Shown here in pieces: positions 1 through 7,438 of a stretch of DNA of 28,472 nt. The notes beneath the pieces are model-generated. The model had not been told where the DNA came from. It ran no database searches and saw nothing but the letters and a program-made list of their open reading frames with translations. Both the position numbers and the translations under genes were made by a program. Location of the stretch: IMG/VR virus record IMGVR_UViG_3300046167_000782, positions 1 to 28,472 of that record; one strand, written 5' to 3'. Numbering within the stretch: position 1 is the stretch's first letter; each line of letters starts with the position of its first letter. The DNA comes from a virus.

Positions 1-9
1 CTTCACTCA
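1..9. repeat. Left copy of 9-bp terminal direct repeat (candidate cohesive end)
   Basis: CTTCACTCA opens the window and also closes it (28464-28472). The small terminase gene begins about 100 bases inside, where the packaging start of cos phages normally lies. A linear molecule with 5-prime cohesive ends filled in during sequencing would show exactly such a duplicated overhang. A circular assembly with a short overlap would look the same. Confidence 0.55.
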
Positions 10-44
10 CCGCGAGCTTTTTTTGATATGTGTTAATTTTTACA

Positions 45-74
45 GAAAAAACAGAGAATATAAACGGATATAAT
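45..74 (+). promoter_or_regulatory. Putative promoter of the packaging genes
   Basis: A perfect TATAAT -10 hexamer lies at 69-74, inside a small inverted repeat (CGGAT-ATA-ATCCG). The bases 17-18 positions upstream are only A-rich, so the -35 is poor. The expected start near 81 would leave a short leader with the AGGAAAC ribosome site before the ATG at 104. Confidence 0.4.
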
Positions 75-103
75 CCGATTATGAATACAAAACAGGAAAC
101 AAG

Positions 104-769
104 ATGCCGAAACCGAAGGGAAGAAAGAGCAAATTTACCGCTCCAGTAAGAGAAAGAATAATCGAAGCACTACGAGCGGGTACTACTTATGAGATCGCTG
201 CACAGTACGCAGGAATATCTCGGAGTACTTTGTACGAGTGGATTAAGAAGGGAGAGAGTTTCGAAACCGGAGTATATCGATCTTTTTACGACAATGTAAA
301 AAAGGCAGAAGCAGAAGGAGCGGTAGTACATCTCGGAACGATAGCCCAGGCCTCGAAGAAAGATTGGAAGGCCGCAGCGTGGCTCCTTGAGCGTAGGCAT
401 GGTTACTCCAAAGATGGTGTAATGAAAGTACAAGAGCAATCGAAAGAGATGGAACTCCCCTCGAGTATGTTAGAACTTATGAAGATGCAAGCTAGAGAAC
501 TTCGCTCGAGTATGGCCAAAGCAGAATCGAGCCAATCTTGGCAAGCCTACGCAGCACTCCAGAGGCAACTCCTCCAAGTAGTACAACAGATAAGACAGAT
601 CGAAGCAGAGGAAGGCCTCGGAGATGAACTCGAAGGGTTAACCGATGAACAGCTGCTAAGCGAGATTACTTCTGCTATTGTATCTCTTCCTCCAATACTT
701 AGACAGAGATTGGAGGGTACGATAACAACTATGCAAGATGTGATAAAACTTCCTACGGTGAAAAGATGA
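104..769 (+). CDS. Terminase small subunit-like protein
   Basis: This 221-residue protein is the likely DNA-recognition subunit of the packaging motor. Residues about 12-50 form a helix-turn-helix of the type seen in phage small terminases (IIEALRAGTTYEIAAQYAGI followed by SRSTLYEWIKKG). A basic segment ending in WLLERRHGY follows, a common landmark of the family. The C-terminal half (about 105-221) is charged and helical, suitable for oligomerisation. It is the first gene after the left end, has an AGGAAAC ribosome site, and overlaps the next gene by ATGA. The large subunit follows two genes later, which supports the assignment. A general DNA-binding protein is the alternative. Confidence 0.75.
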   Translation: MPKPKGRKSKFTAPVRERIIEALRAGTTYEIAAQYAGISRSTLYEWIKKGESFETGVYRSFYDNVKKAEAEGAVVHLGTIAQASKKDWKAAAWLLERRHGYSKDGVMKVQEQSKEMELPSSMLELMKMQARELRSSMAKAESSQSWQAYAALQRQLLQVVQQIRQIEAEEGLGDELEGLTDEQLLSEITSAIVSLPPILRQRLEGTITTMQDVIKLPTVKR

Positions 770-1191
770 CAGTACTACAAATTATTTTAATCTCTGCGAT
801 GGGTGGCTCTCTTCTAACTACTGGGGCTCTCCTCGGATTAGAGAACCGCTCTAAGAAGTGGGAAGAGTTCTCTACTTCTCAATCCGAAGTTATCAACAAC
901 TTATCCACACTACAATCAGAGATACAGAAGGGAGAGCTCGAGATACAGAAATCTCTAACCGCTCCAGATCTGTTACAAGTTCCTTGCTCTTCGGAGTATA
1001 TGGGCTTAAATGGTGAAGGCCTCTGTAGAGAGATGTTTTGCAGACTACAAACGAGAGAAGGAGATGGGGCTTCTCAATCGGAATGTGAAGAGATAGCGAA
1101 TCTCAATAACACGATATCGATTATCGGAGCCTGTAAAGAGAATGGGATGGAGATAGATCTATGCTTAAAAGTACTAGATACTCGAAAGTAG
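766..1191 (+). CDS. Cys-rich membrane-anchored protein of unknown function (spanin-like layout)
   Basis: This 141-residue protein has one N-terminal hydrophobic segment (about residues 3-24) with no obvious lipobox. A polar helical stretch rich in E, Q and K (about 30-65) follows. The C-terminal domain contains six cysteines (starting with VPCSSEYM, then LCREMFC, SECEE, ACKENG and DLCLK), which suggests a disulfide-linked periplasmic domain. The anchor-coil-exported-domain layout resembles inner-membrane spanins of Gram-negative phages, but I see no outer-membrane lipoprotein partner and it lies between terminase genes rather than beside the lysis genes. It overlaps terS by four bases and is co-transcribed with it. 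The spanin idea is inference only. Confidence 0.6.
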   Translation: MTVLQIILISAMGGSLLTTGALLGLENRSKKWEEFSTSQSEVINNLSTLQSEIQKGELEIQKSLTAPDLLQVPCSSEYMGLNGEGLCREMFCRLQTREGDGASQSECEEIANLNNTISIIGACKENGMEIDLCLKVLDTRK

Positions 1192-1457
1192 AATACTGTA
1201 TAGTTTGTGAATGTGATCCTTGCGATTGCCACGGGGTAGAGGATGAACTTCGGTTTATGGGTACAACTGGAATTAATAAAGCACGAAAAGAGCCTCTCTT
1301 GGCTAGCTGGGAGGATAGGCTCTCATCCTTCTCTCTTGTGCAAGTGGAGAGCGGGCTTATCGAACCCAAAAACAGAATACTTCTTTCTAGTATGCAGAGA
1401 GATCTCTCTTCTGCGGAAGGAACCCATAGAGATAACGATAATCGAGGGAGCGAGTAA
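1161..1457 (+). CDS. Possible overlapping Cys-motif reading frame
   Basis: This frame overlaps both the end of the upstream membrane gene and the HTH gene that starts at 1243. Its first ~30 residues contain a dense cysteine cluster (CIVCECDPCDCHG) that looks like a metal-binding knuckle. A GGAG ribosome site lies just before its ATG. Beyond about residue 35 the translation looks like an out-of-frame shadow of the HTH gene. Either a very short Cys-rich protein is made and runs on out of frame, or the cluster belongs N-terminally to the HTH protein through a +1 shift near 1240. Translation of the whole 98 residues is doubtful. Confidence 0.3.
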   Translation: MLKSTRYSKVEYCIVCECDPCDCHGVEDELRFMGTTGINKARKEPLLASWEDRLSSFSLVQVESGLIEPKNRILLSSMQRDLSSAEGTHRDNDNRGSE

Positions 1458-1479
1458 GATGGGGATAAAACTTAAATGA
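1243..1479 (+). CDS. Small helix-turn-helix DNA-binding protein (paralogue family)
   Basis: This 78-residue protein has an XRE-like helix-turn-helix at about residues 14-38 (SLSWLAGRIGSHPSLLCKWR, then AGLSNPK). It begins FGLWV and has the same layout as the three consecutive HTH genes at 22929-23807: F-x-x-W/F start, recognition helix, a proline followed by a short helix with a cysteine (LVCREI). It ends four bases into terL (ATGA overlap), so it belongs to the packaging operon. A GGGG stretch six bases upstream can act as ribosome site. A second frame with a Cys cluster overlaps its start. It may bind DNA during packaging or regulate late genes; neither is shown. Confidence 0.65.
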   Translation: MNFGLWVQLELIKHEKSLSWLAGRIGSHPSLLCKWRAGLSNPKTEYFFLVCREISLLRKEPIEITIIEGASKMGIKLK

Positions 1480-2891
1480 GCATCCGGGATACTACAAAGA
1501 ATCTAAGGAGATTAAGGAACCGGGCTACCCAGAATCCTCTCGCTTATTTTTGTCCTACTCCCCCGCAGGAGGCATGGTTAAAGGATCCCTCTAAGATTAA
1601 GCTATTACTCGGAGGGAACCAAGTAGGCAAAACCTACGCACAGACCGCAGAACTCCTCTATCGATGCTTAGGAAATCACCCTTATATCGATACCGCTCCT
1701 CCTCCTATCCAATGCTTTCTTATTACCCACTCTCATCAGCAGAGTATCACTATCCAAGAGAAGTTATATGCGATGTGTCCAAAGGATGCTCTCCATCCTT
1801 CCTGCGAGTTCGTACCCGGTAGAGGATTCCGAGGAATCCATCCAGTAGTAAAATTTAATAATGGATCTATGATCTACGTAAAAACTGCAAATCAAGGATT
1901 AGGACTAGCCTCCGCTACTGTGGGCTATGTAGCGATAGACGAGCCTGTATCTTCGGAGGTCTGGGGAGAACTTGCAGCTCGAGTCTTACGAGGGGGAGCG
2001 GGTGGAACTACTGGAACGATAGGGATAACTATGACTCCAGTAGGTCAAGATGTAGGATACCTCAAGGAGCTTGTAGATCAAGGTCGAGTTACATGCCATA
2101 AAGCTCCCTTAACCGTAGAGGCTACAACTCCAAAATATTGTAAAGCGATCATCTCACAGGAGCAGGTGGATAATATCTCTCAAACTTACCTTCCAATAGA
2201 TAGAGCTGCGAGGTTAAACGGAGATTGGGTAGTGGGTATCCCAGAGGGTAGAGTATTCGATCAGTTCTCGGAAGATATGATATCGAAAGAGCCCGCTCCG
2301 ATAGGTAATTACACGTTCTGTATCGGAGTAGATCATGGATCTCAACCGAATGCACAAGTAGCAATACTCGCAGCGGTAGAGATGAGCGATACTTCTAAAC
2401 CTTGGGTATATGTTCTCGATGAATACATAAGCGGAGCCGCTCCTCCAGAAGCCCATGCTAGAGCAATCTTAGAGATGCTTTCTCGAAATCATATACAGCC
2501 CTCTTCCTGTAGGTGGACAGGAGATAATATACATTATGGAGGCTCCGGAGGTGGGAAGATGTCCAACTCTCTTTTAATGCGAGCCTTCGAGAAGGTTATG
2601 CAGTATCCGCAAGGAAATCTCCCCTTTCGAATTAGAACGATAAAGAAGCCTCGATATAGTGTATATTATGGGAGTGCTATGATACACTCTATTATGGCCC
2701 GTAGGCAGTTCTTTGTTAATCCGAAGTGTGAGAGGTTAATCCTCTCTATCCAACGATGGACAATGAAGAGAAACCAATCCGCGAGAAGTAAAGATGAGTT
2801 CGGTCATGCGGTCGACGCACTTCGATACTGTGTCGTTCCAACCCTAGAGAGTACTAGAGCTAATATCCCCGGTAAACTAAGGATTTATTAA
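1476..2891 (+). CDS. terL: Terminase large subunit
   Basis: This 471-residue protein is the ATPase/nuclease that pumps DNA into proheads. The ATPase domain carries a Walker A motif GGNQVGKT at residues 46-53. A Walker B with catalytic acid, VGYVAIDEP, follows at about 150-158. The C-terminal RNase H-like nuclease shows GVDHGSQPN near 285-293 as the first acidic strand and KDEFGHAVDAL near 440 as the last. The length is normal for the family. It overlaps the upstream HTH gene by four bases and its last base is the first base of the portal start, so the genes are translationally coupled. Confidence 0.96.
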   Translation: MSIRDTTKNLRRLRNRATQNPLAYFCPTPPQEAWLKDPSKIKLLLGGNQVGKTYAQTAELLYRCLGNHPYIDTAPPPIQCFLITHSHQQSITIQEKLYAMCPKDALHPSCEFVPGRGFRGIHPVVKFNNGSMIYVKTANQGLGLASATVGYVAIDEPVSSEVWGELAARVLRGGAGGTTGTIGITMTPVGQDVGYLKELVDQGRVTCHKAPLTVEATTPKYCKAIISQEQVDNISQTYLPIDRAARLNGDWVVGIPEGRVFDQFSEDMISKEPAPIGNYTFCIGVDHGSQPNAQVAILAAVEMSDTSKPWVYVLDEYISGAAPPEAHARAILEMLSRNHIQPSSCRWTGDNIHYGGSGGGKMSNSLLMRAFEKVMQYPQGNLPFRIRTIKKPRYSVYYGSAMIHSIMARRQFFVNPKCERLILSIQRWTMKRNQSARSKDEFGHAVDALRYCVVPTLESTRANIPGKLRIY

Positions 2892-4351
2892 TGCAATATA
2901 TGAATACACCCCTTAAGCCTTTCGCTCCCAATCCAGATGAACAGGAAAGATGGAGCCATACTTCCCTCCGGAAACGAATGATTATCGGAGCATGGGAGCA
3001 AGATCTCGAGGATGAACTCGGAAGGCATCTTCCTGCAGATAGGAGAGAGGCCTGGGGCCCTGCAGATCTTTCCTCGAATCCTTTCGAACAGATTACAAGG
3101 CAGTTATCGGTACTTTATCACGAGATACCCGCAGTAACGAACCTTAACGGAGATATATCCGATCTTACATCTCGAGAAGGACTTGTAACGAAGGCCGGAT
3201 TATGGCAGCTTATGCAGAGAGCGCAGCAGATGGTAATCGGACTCCGAGAGAGTGCTATTCGAATAGATGTTAATCCTCATGTAGAAGGAGCTCCAACTAT
3301 CGCACCGGGTATACAGTATCGAATCGTTACTCCAGATCTCCTATATTGTGAAGCCCATCCAGATCAACCGGATATTCCTGTATATTATCAAGAGGCTAGA
3401 CTTCGAGAGCATAATGGGAAGCCTCTATGGGTTGCAGATGTAATCGATATCCGAGATCCTAATATGCCTATCTTCGGAATGTACATAATAGAGAAGGATG
3501 GATCTCTTGGAAGAGATGTATCGGAAGAGTTTATGGGCCATCCAACCCACAGAGGAGAGGATTATCCTTATCGAGATGGAGAAGGTAATCCCTTCCTCCC
3601 TGTAGTTCTCTATCATGCGGAGAAAACTGGATTCTTATGGGATTCTTATAACGCTTCTCAAATGGTCTATGGATCCCTAACTTCTGCGGTTCTATATAGT
3701 ATGTGGGTTCACTTGGTACGCGATGCCTGTTGGAGCCAGAAATATGTAGCAGGCCTCTCCGTAGCGGGCTTATCCCAGATAGACCAGAACGAGATAGCCC
3801 GTAGATCTTCTATCGCTACCGATCCGAGTTCTATTCTCGTATTTACTCAGGATCCAGATGCTCAAGGACAGCCCTTAGTCGGTTCCTTCTCTATTCCTAC
3901 GGATCCCCATGCTCTGTTAGAGTCTATCTCTAAGTACGAGATGAGAGTAGGACTAGCAGCAGGCCTCTCTCCAAGCGAACTAAGCAGAACGAACGGAGAT
4001 CCGAGATCCGGTTATGCTCTCGCAGTGTCTAAGAGTGGCCAGAGAGAAGCCCAAAAGAAGTTCGCTCCTGTATTCCGCTTGGGAGATGAGGAGTTACTCG
4101 CTAAAACTGCGATGCTCTCTAATCGATTCCTCGGTACTTCTCTTCCGGAGGATGGATATCGAGTAAGTTATCACTCAATGCCATTAACACCGGATGAAAT
4201 GAGAGCACAGAGAGAAGATATTATCGCGAAGATGCAAGCCTCTCTTATCTCTCCAGTACAGGCCGTTATGATGATGTATGATGATATGGATGATCGCGAG
4301 GCTAGAGAATACCTTCTCCAGATTCGAAGAGAAAGAGCGGAGTTTATGTAA
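2891..4351 (+). CDS. Portal protein
   Basis: This 486-residue protein should form the dodecameric ring at the head vertex through which DNA enters. It follows terL directly and precedes the scaffold and capsid genes, the usual portal position, and its length is typical. The C-terminal third shows portal-like features: a long helical segment with GLAAGLSPSELSR, SGYALAVSKSGQREAQKKFAP and a final acidic/basic helix ending in LLQIRRERAEF. The first ~90 residues describe a helical clip-like region (LEDELGRHLPADRREAW, NPFEQITRQLSVLY). The identification rests on gene order, length and these helices rather than on a unique motif. Ends overlap neighbours by one base on both sides. Confidence 0.88.
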   Translation: MQYMNTPLKPFAPNPDEQERWSHTSLRKRMIIGAWEQDLEDELGRHLPADRREAWGPADLSSNPFEQITRQLSVLYHEIPAVTNLNGDISDLTSREGLVTKAGLWQLMQRAQQMVIGLRESAIRIDVNPHVEGAPTIAPGIQYRIVTPDLLYCEAHPDQPDIPVYYQEARLREHNGKPLWVADVIDIRDPNMPIFGMYIIEKDGSLGRDVSEEFMGHPTHRGEDYPYRDGEGNPFLPVVLYHAEKTGFLWDSYNASQMVYGSLTSAVLYSMWVHLVRDACWSQKYVAGLSVAGLSQIDQNEIARRSSIATDPSSILVFTQDPDAQGQPLVGSFSIPTDPHALLESISKYEMRVGLAAGLSPSELSRTNGDPRSGYALAVSKSGQREAQKKFAPVFRLGDEELLAKTAMLSNRFLGTSLPEDGYRVSYHSMPLTPDEMRAQREDIIAKMQASLISPVQAVMMMYDDMDDREAREYLLQIRRERAEFM

Positions 4352-4665
4352 TGAACTGCGAGGAGTGTAATAAGCCCATCGAAGAGATCAAAGATTGTAA
4401 GGTAGAGTGGATCTCTTCCGAGGACTGGGCTCTTTCTATGTATATTCGAATAGTTCATCCGGATTGCTGCTATTACGAGAAGAAGAGGGAGATACTAGAG
4501 GAGATGGATGCTAACGATCATTGGCTACCGCTTATCGATATCGAATCTTTATTGGAGATAGCTTTCGAGATGCCTTGGGACTCTAAGAGGCTAGCGAAAT
4601 CCGCTTTTTTACATTACATTAACGAGAGAAACCAACAAACCAGAGGTACAACATGCAAACAATAA
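4351..4665 (+). CDS. Small zinc-ribbon-like protein of unknown function
   Basis: This 104-residue protein begins with a Cys pair (MNCEECNKPI) and has a second Cys/His cluster about 35 residues later (IVHPDCC), which together could hold one zinc ion. The rest is acidic and helical (EKKREILEEM; LLEIAFEM). It starts on the last base of the portal gene and overlaps the scaffold start by 13 bases, so it is expressed with the head genes. Such small Cys-knuckle proteins recur between portal and scaffold genes, but I cannot assign a role. A virion assembly factor or a moonlighting host-takeover protein are both conceivable. Confidence 0.6.
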   Translation: MNCEECNKPIEEIKDCKVEWISSEDWALSMYIRIVHPDCCYYEKKREILEEMDANDHWLPLIDIESLLEIAFEMPWDSKRLAKSAFLHYINERNQQTRGTTCKQ

Positions 4666-5279
4666 ACCATGAAGGAGTCGAGTACGTTCTTAAAGCAGAT
4701 ATCGAAGCTGCTTTCAAAGATCGAATCTCCAAACTATCTTCCAGAGCAATCCAAGCGGAAGAGGCAGCGAAGGCTCTTCAAGAGAGCTTAGATAACCAAT
4801 CGGGAGAACTGCAGAAGATCTCCAAACTACAAGAGAAAGTATCTACTCTAGAGCAATCCTTAACGGATGCAGAGAGTAAGTATTCTCGAGTATCGATGCT
4901 ATCCGAGCAAGGTTTTACGGATCCAGAACTCCGAGAGGCTGTAGAATGGGCTTATCAAAGAAGTAAGAGCGAATCTCCATTGGATGAGTGGATTAAGGGA
5001 ATCAAAGAGAACCCGGATAACGCTCCTCTAGTCTTAAGACCTCATCTCCAATCGAAGCAGGCTACTCCTCCCACCGCAGAAGGATCCAATCCGGAAGCAG
5101 TAGCTCCAACCGCAGAAGCAACTCCAAGCCCTTCTCTCCTTCCTCCCAAAACCAATACAGGAGCGAAGCCCGCTCCAGTACAAAGCGGAGATATTCTTAA
5201 GAGAGCTGCACAGGATAGCGAGTTTTATGCACAGAATCGAGAGGCTATTAAGAAGGCCTGGAGAACTCGAAAGTATTAA
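4653..5279 (+). CDS. Capsid scaffolding protein
   Basis: This 208-residue protein is the likely internal scaffold for prohead assembly. Residues about 20-85 are a long predicted coiled coil with heptad-like spacing (ISKLSSRAIQAEEAAKALQE; LQEKVSTLEQSLTDAESKYS). A proline/alanine/threonine-rich linker (about 130-178) follows. The basic C-terminal helix (REAIKKAWRTRKY) is the type of segment by which scaffolds bind the coat protein. It lies upstream of the capsid gene. No separate prohead protease gene is visible, so the scaffold may leave intact, as in P22-like assembly. Function is inferred from composition and position. Confidence 0.78.
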   Translation: MQTINHEGVEYVLKADIEAAFKDRISKLSSRAIQAEEAAKALQESLDNQSGELQKISKLQEKVSTLEQSLTDAESKYSRVSMLSEQGFTDPELREAVEWAYQRSKSESPLDEWIKGIKENPDNAPLVLRPHLQSKQATPPTAEGSNPEAVAPTAEATPSPSLLPPKTNTGAKPAPVQSGDILKRAAQDSEFYAQNREAIKKAWRTRKY

Positions 5280-5295
5280 TATTTAAGGGGGTACT

Positions 5296-5604
5296 ATGTC
5301 ACTAGATTTACGATCATCAAATTTATATCCAAGTGTGAAAACATTCACAGCTAATCAACTCGCTACAGAGATTCTCCTTCCGAAAACTGCCAATAAGGTT
5401 ACTATCGGATGCGAGCAACACGAGATACACTGGAGCACAGTAGGAACGGATGGAGTAATCCTCGGAGCGGATAAGGCCTATATCGATGGGGGAGCATATA
5501 TGCAGCTCTCTCTCGGTAAAGGGTACAACCGCTCTAACGCTATATACATAGCAACAAAGAGCGCGAGTTCTGCTACAGTTATTCTCATCTTCGAAGAGGT
5601 GTAG
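5296..5604 (+). CDS. Small head-region structural protein (decoration-like)
   Basis: This 102-residue, beta-strand-rich protein has no recognisable catalytic motif. It contains many T, S, V and I residues, GG turns (IDGGAYMQLSLGKGY) and ends in hydrophobic strands (ATVILIFEEV), as expected of a capsid decoration or fibre-cap protein. A strong GGGGGTAC ribosome site precedes it, the best in the head cluster, which predicts high output. It sits between scaffold and head fibre and is followed two bases later by another small beta protein. A virion surface role is inferred from position and composition only. Confidence 0.6.
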   Translation: MSLDLRSSNLYPSVKTFTANQLATEILLPKTANKVTIGCEQHEIHWSTVGTDGVILGADKAYIDGGAYMQLSLGKGYNRSNAIYIATKSASSATVILIFEEV

Positions 5605-5606
5605 AG

Positions 5607-5825
5607 ATGGCCTTATACTTTTCTCCATCCTCTTCGAGGCCACAGCTACACGCGTTTACGAATAGTACTCAAGTATTGATTAATCACAATCTCGGATATA
5701 AGCCGATGGTACAAATCATCTTAACAGATGGAACGCTCGCAGAAGGAGAGGTAACCCATAACTCTCTTAATCAAGTGGTGATATCTTTCCAAATTTCACT
5801 ATCCGGAGAGATTATCTTAAGGTAG
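5607..5825 (+). CDS. Small beta-sandwich protein sharing a domain with the head fibre
   Basis: This 72-residue protein is almost one domain: a strand, then INHNLGYKPMVQIILTDGT, EGEVTHNSLNQVVISF and a closing SGEIILR strand. This N-H-N-L-G...V.I...DG pattern is a common terminal domain of phage tail and head appendages. The last ~60 residues of the next gene product carry the same pattern (TLNHQLGEKIVHVSAYDSNG, NNVKVKS, GAEIVVSL). It is therefore probably a free-standing copy of the fibre tip domain, a virion surface protein. Its start lies two bases after the previous stop, with GAGGTGTAG as ribosome site. A hairpin-like GAGGG/CCCTC occurs after the stop. Confidence 0.62.
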   Translation: MALYFSPSSSRPQLHAFTNSTQVLINHNLGYKPMVQIILTDGTLAEGEVTHNSLNQVVISFQISLSGEIILR

Positions 5826-5875
5826 TATAAGAGCGAGGGATAACCCCTCTAATCTAAATACATGGAGTATCAAAA

Positions 5876-7243
5876 ATGCAATTCCTTGCACCGAACAATA
5901 TTTTCGAGGGAGCGGTTCAACTTAACCAAGCTCCAACCGCAGATAATCACGCAGTAACCAAAACATACTTGGAAGCTAATGCAGTAGTTGGTATCGCTAC
6001 AGATAGCGCAAACTATGCAGAGCTTGTAACAGAAGGTGGAGATCTTAAACTTAAGCTTAAGCCTCTCACTATTACAGATGTAGCAGTAGATACCGTAGCC
6101 GCTTCTTTGAGTGCCTGGGTAGCTTCTAACTATACTAATGGAGATGAAAAACAAGAAGGTGATATTATCATCTTGACCGGTGTAAGTGGTCGCGCTGAAA
6201 CTTGGATCCATAACGGTGGAAGTGCAGGCTCTACAGCTGACTTCACAGAGATCGAAGGACAAGATATTCAAGCTGCAGAAGTTCGCTCTTTCTTAAGTGC
6301 ATCTTCCGGTATCGATTATAATGCTTCTACTGGTGCTTTCACTGCTGATCAAGGTGAGATCCGAGGATTCTTCTCTGCAGGTTCAGGCCTTGCTTATGAT
6401 GCTTCTAACGGTGCTTTCTCTTTGAATGTTGATACCGATGGAATCTCCGAGGGAAGTAGCAACCTCTACCATACGGATGCAAGATCTCGCGGATCTATCT
6501 CTGTATCGGGTGATGGTATCGCTTACGATAGCTCTACAGGTGTTATCTCTTTGGCAGTCGGTAGCGATGATATCACAGAAGAAGGGAATCTTTTCTTCAC
6601 AGATGCAAGATCTCGAGGATCTATCTCAATCGCTTCTGTAGCTTCTCCAGATGTTCAGTTATTGCAATACAACAGTACTACAGGTGTTCTCTCTGTAGAG
6701 TTAAGCGATGTATTCGCGGAGTTATCTGCAGGTACTGGATTATCTTACTCAAACGGTGTTTACTCATTGGCAGCCAATACGAGTCAAGTAACAGAAAGCG
6801 GAAATCTTTACTTCACCGATAGCCGCGCTCGATCAGCTATCTCGGTAGATACAGATGGATTGGCTTATAACTCTCTAACTGGTCAAATTGCCCTTAATGC
6901 TGATACGGATGATATCGCAGAAGCAGGTAACCTCTACTTCACTGAACAAAGAGCCCAAGCCGCTATTACTGCAGATCCTGCAGCCGGTAACATGGCATCG
7001 GTTACTAATGGTGAAGTCTTAGTCGCTCTTAGTGACTTCCGAAGAACTTTTGCTCCTCAGAATCTGACTGCTAATACTTTCGCTACATTGAATCACCAAT
7101 TAGGTGAGAAGATCGTACACGTATCAGCATACGATAGCAATGGAAACAAAGTACAATTGGATGTACAGCTTGTAGATACCAATAACGTTAAAGTTAAATC
7201 AGTAATCAATATTACAGGTGCTGAAATAGTCGTTTCTTTGTAA
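5876..7243 (+). CDS. Repeat-containing head fibre protein
   Basis: This 455-residue protein has about six imperfect ~40-residue repeats from about residue 140 to 375. Each has the form ISV-GDGIAY-SSTGVISL followed by D-ITE-GNLYFTDARSRG. Such repeats are known from phage fibres and form trimeric beta shafts. Residues about 1-110 hold an attachment region (NNIFEGAVQLNQAPTADNHA and VTKTYLE, typical of phage fibres) and residues about 395-455 a tip domain shared with the gene before it. Its place between scaffold and capsid genes points to a head rather than tail fibre. Codons are enriched in GCT and GGT, as in the capsid gene, suggesting high expression. A GGAG ribosome site precedes the ATG, and a terminator follows the gene. 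Confidence 0.75.
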   Translation: MQFLAPNNIFEGAVQLNQAPTADNHAVTKTYLEANAVVGIATDSANYAELVTEGGDLKLKLKPLTITDVAVDTVAASLSAWVASNYTNGDEKQEGDIIILTGVSGRAETWIHNGGSAGSTADFTEIEGQDIQAAEVRSFLSASSGIDYNASTGAFTADQGEIRGFFSAGSGLAYDASNGAFSLNVDTDGISEGSSNLYHTDARSRGSISVSGDGIAYDSSTGVISLAVGSDDITEEGNLFFTDARSRGSISIASVASPDVQLLQYNSTTGVLSVELSDVFAELSAGTGLSYSNGVYSLAANTSQVTESGNLYFTDSRARSAISVDTDGLAYNSLTGQIALNADTDDIAEAGNLYFTEQRAQAAITADPAAGNMASVTNGEVLVALSDFRRTFAPQNLTANTFATLNHQLGEKIVHVSAYDSNGNKVQLDVQLVDTNNVKVKSVINITGAEIVVSL

Positions 7244-7293
7244 TCGAATCTTCCTAAAAAAAAGGGGTGGGTCGTACCTCCCCCGATCCCCTT

Positions 7294-7325
7294 CCTCTCT
7301 GTTCTCCTGCAGAGAGGTTTTTTTT
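7294..7325 (+). terminator. Rho-independent terminator after the head fibre gene
   Basis: A perfect 8-bp stem (CCTCTCTG 7294-7301, CAGAGAGG 7310-7317) with an 8-base loop is followed by eight T residues. It ends the packaging/head transcript before the capsid gene. A weaker GGGG...CCCC stem lies just upstream (7264-7284). Confidence 0.9.
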
Positions 7326-7329
7326 ATGC

Positions 7330-7358
7330 TTGCAAGTGGTTATTTATTGATATAAGAT
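7330..7358 (+). promoter_or_regulatory. Putative promoter of the major capsid gene
   Basis: TTGCAA (7330-7335) lies 17 bases before TAAGAT (7353-7358); TATAAG at 7351 is an alternative -10 with 15-base spacing. It lies directly after a strong terminator and before the capsid gene, where a fresh promoter is needed. The leader would be about 70 bases. Confidence 0.45.
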
Positions 7359-7438
7359 ACTAGTGGGTAGGGTCGCTCCCGAAACAGCAGAAGAGCCCAG
7401 AAACTAATTTTTTCCCCTTTCTTCTAATGGTGCATATC

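Noticed and set aside
5870-6271. Long minus-strand frame opposite the head fibre gene
   Set aside because: It is the antisense shadow of a codon-biased, clearly coding repeat gene, with no ribosome site and a composition typical of shadow frames.
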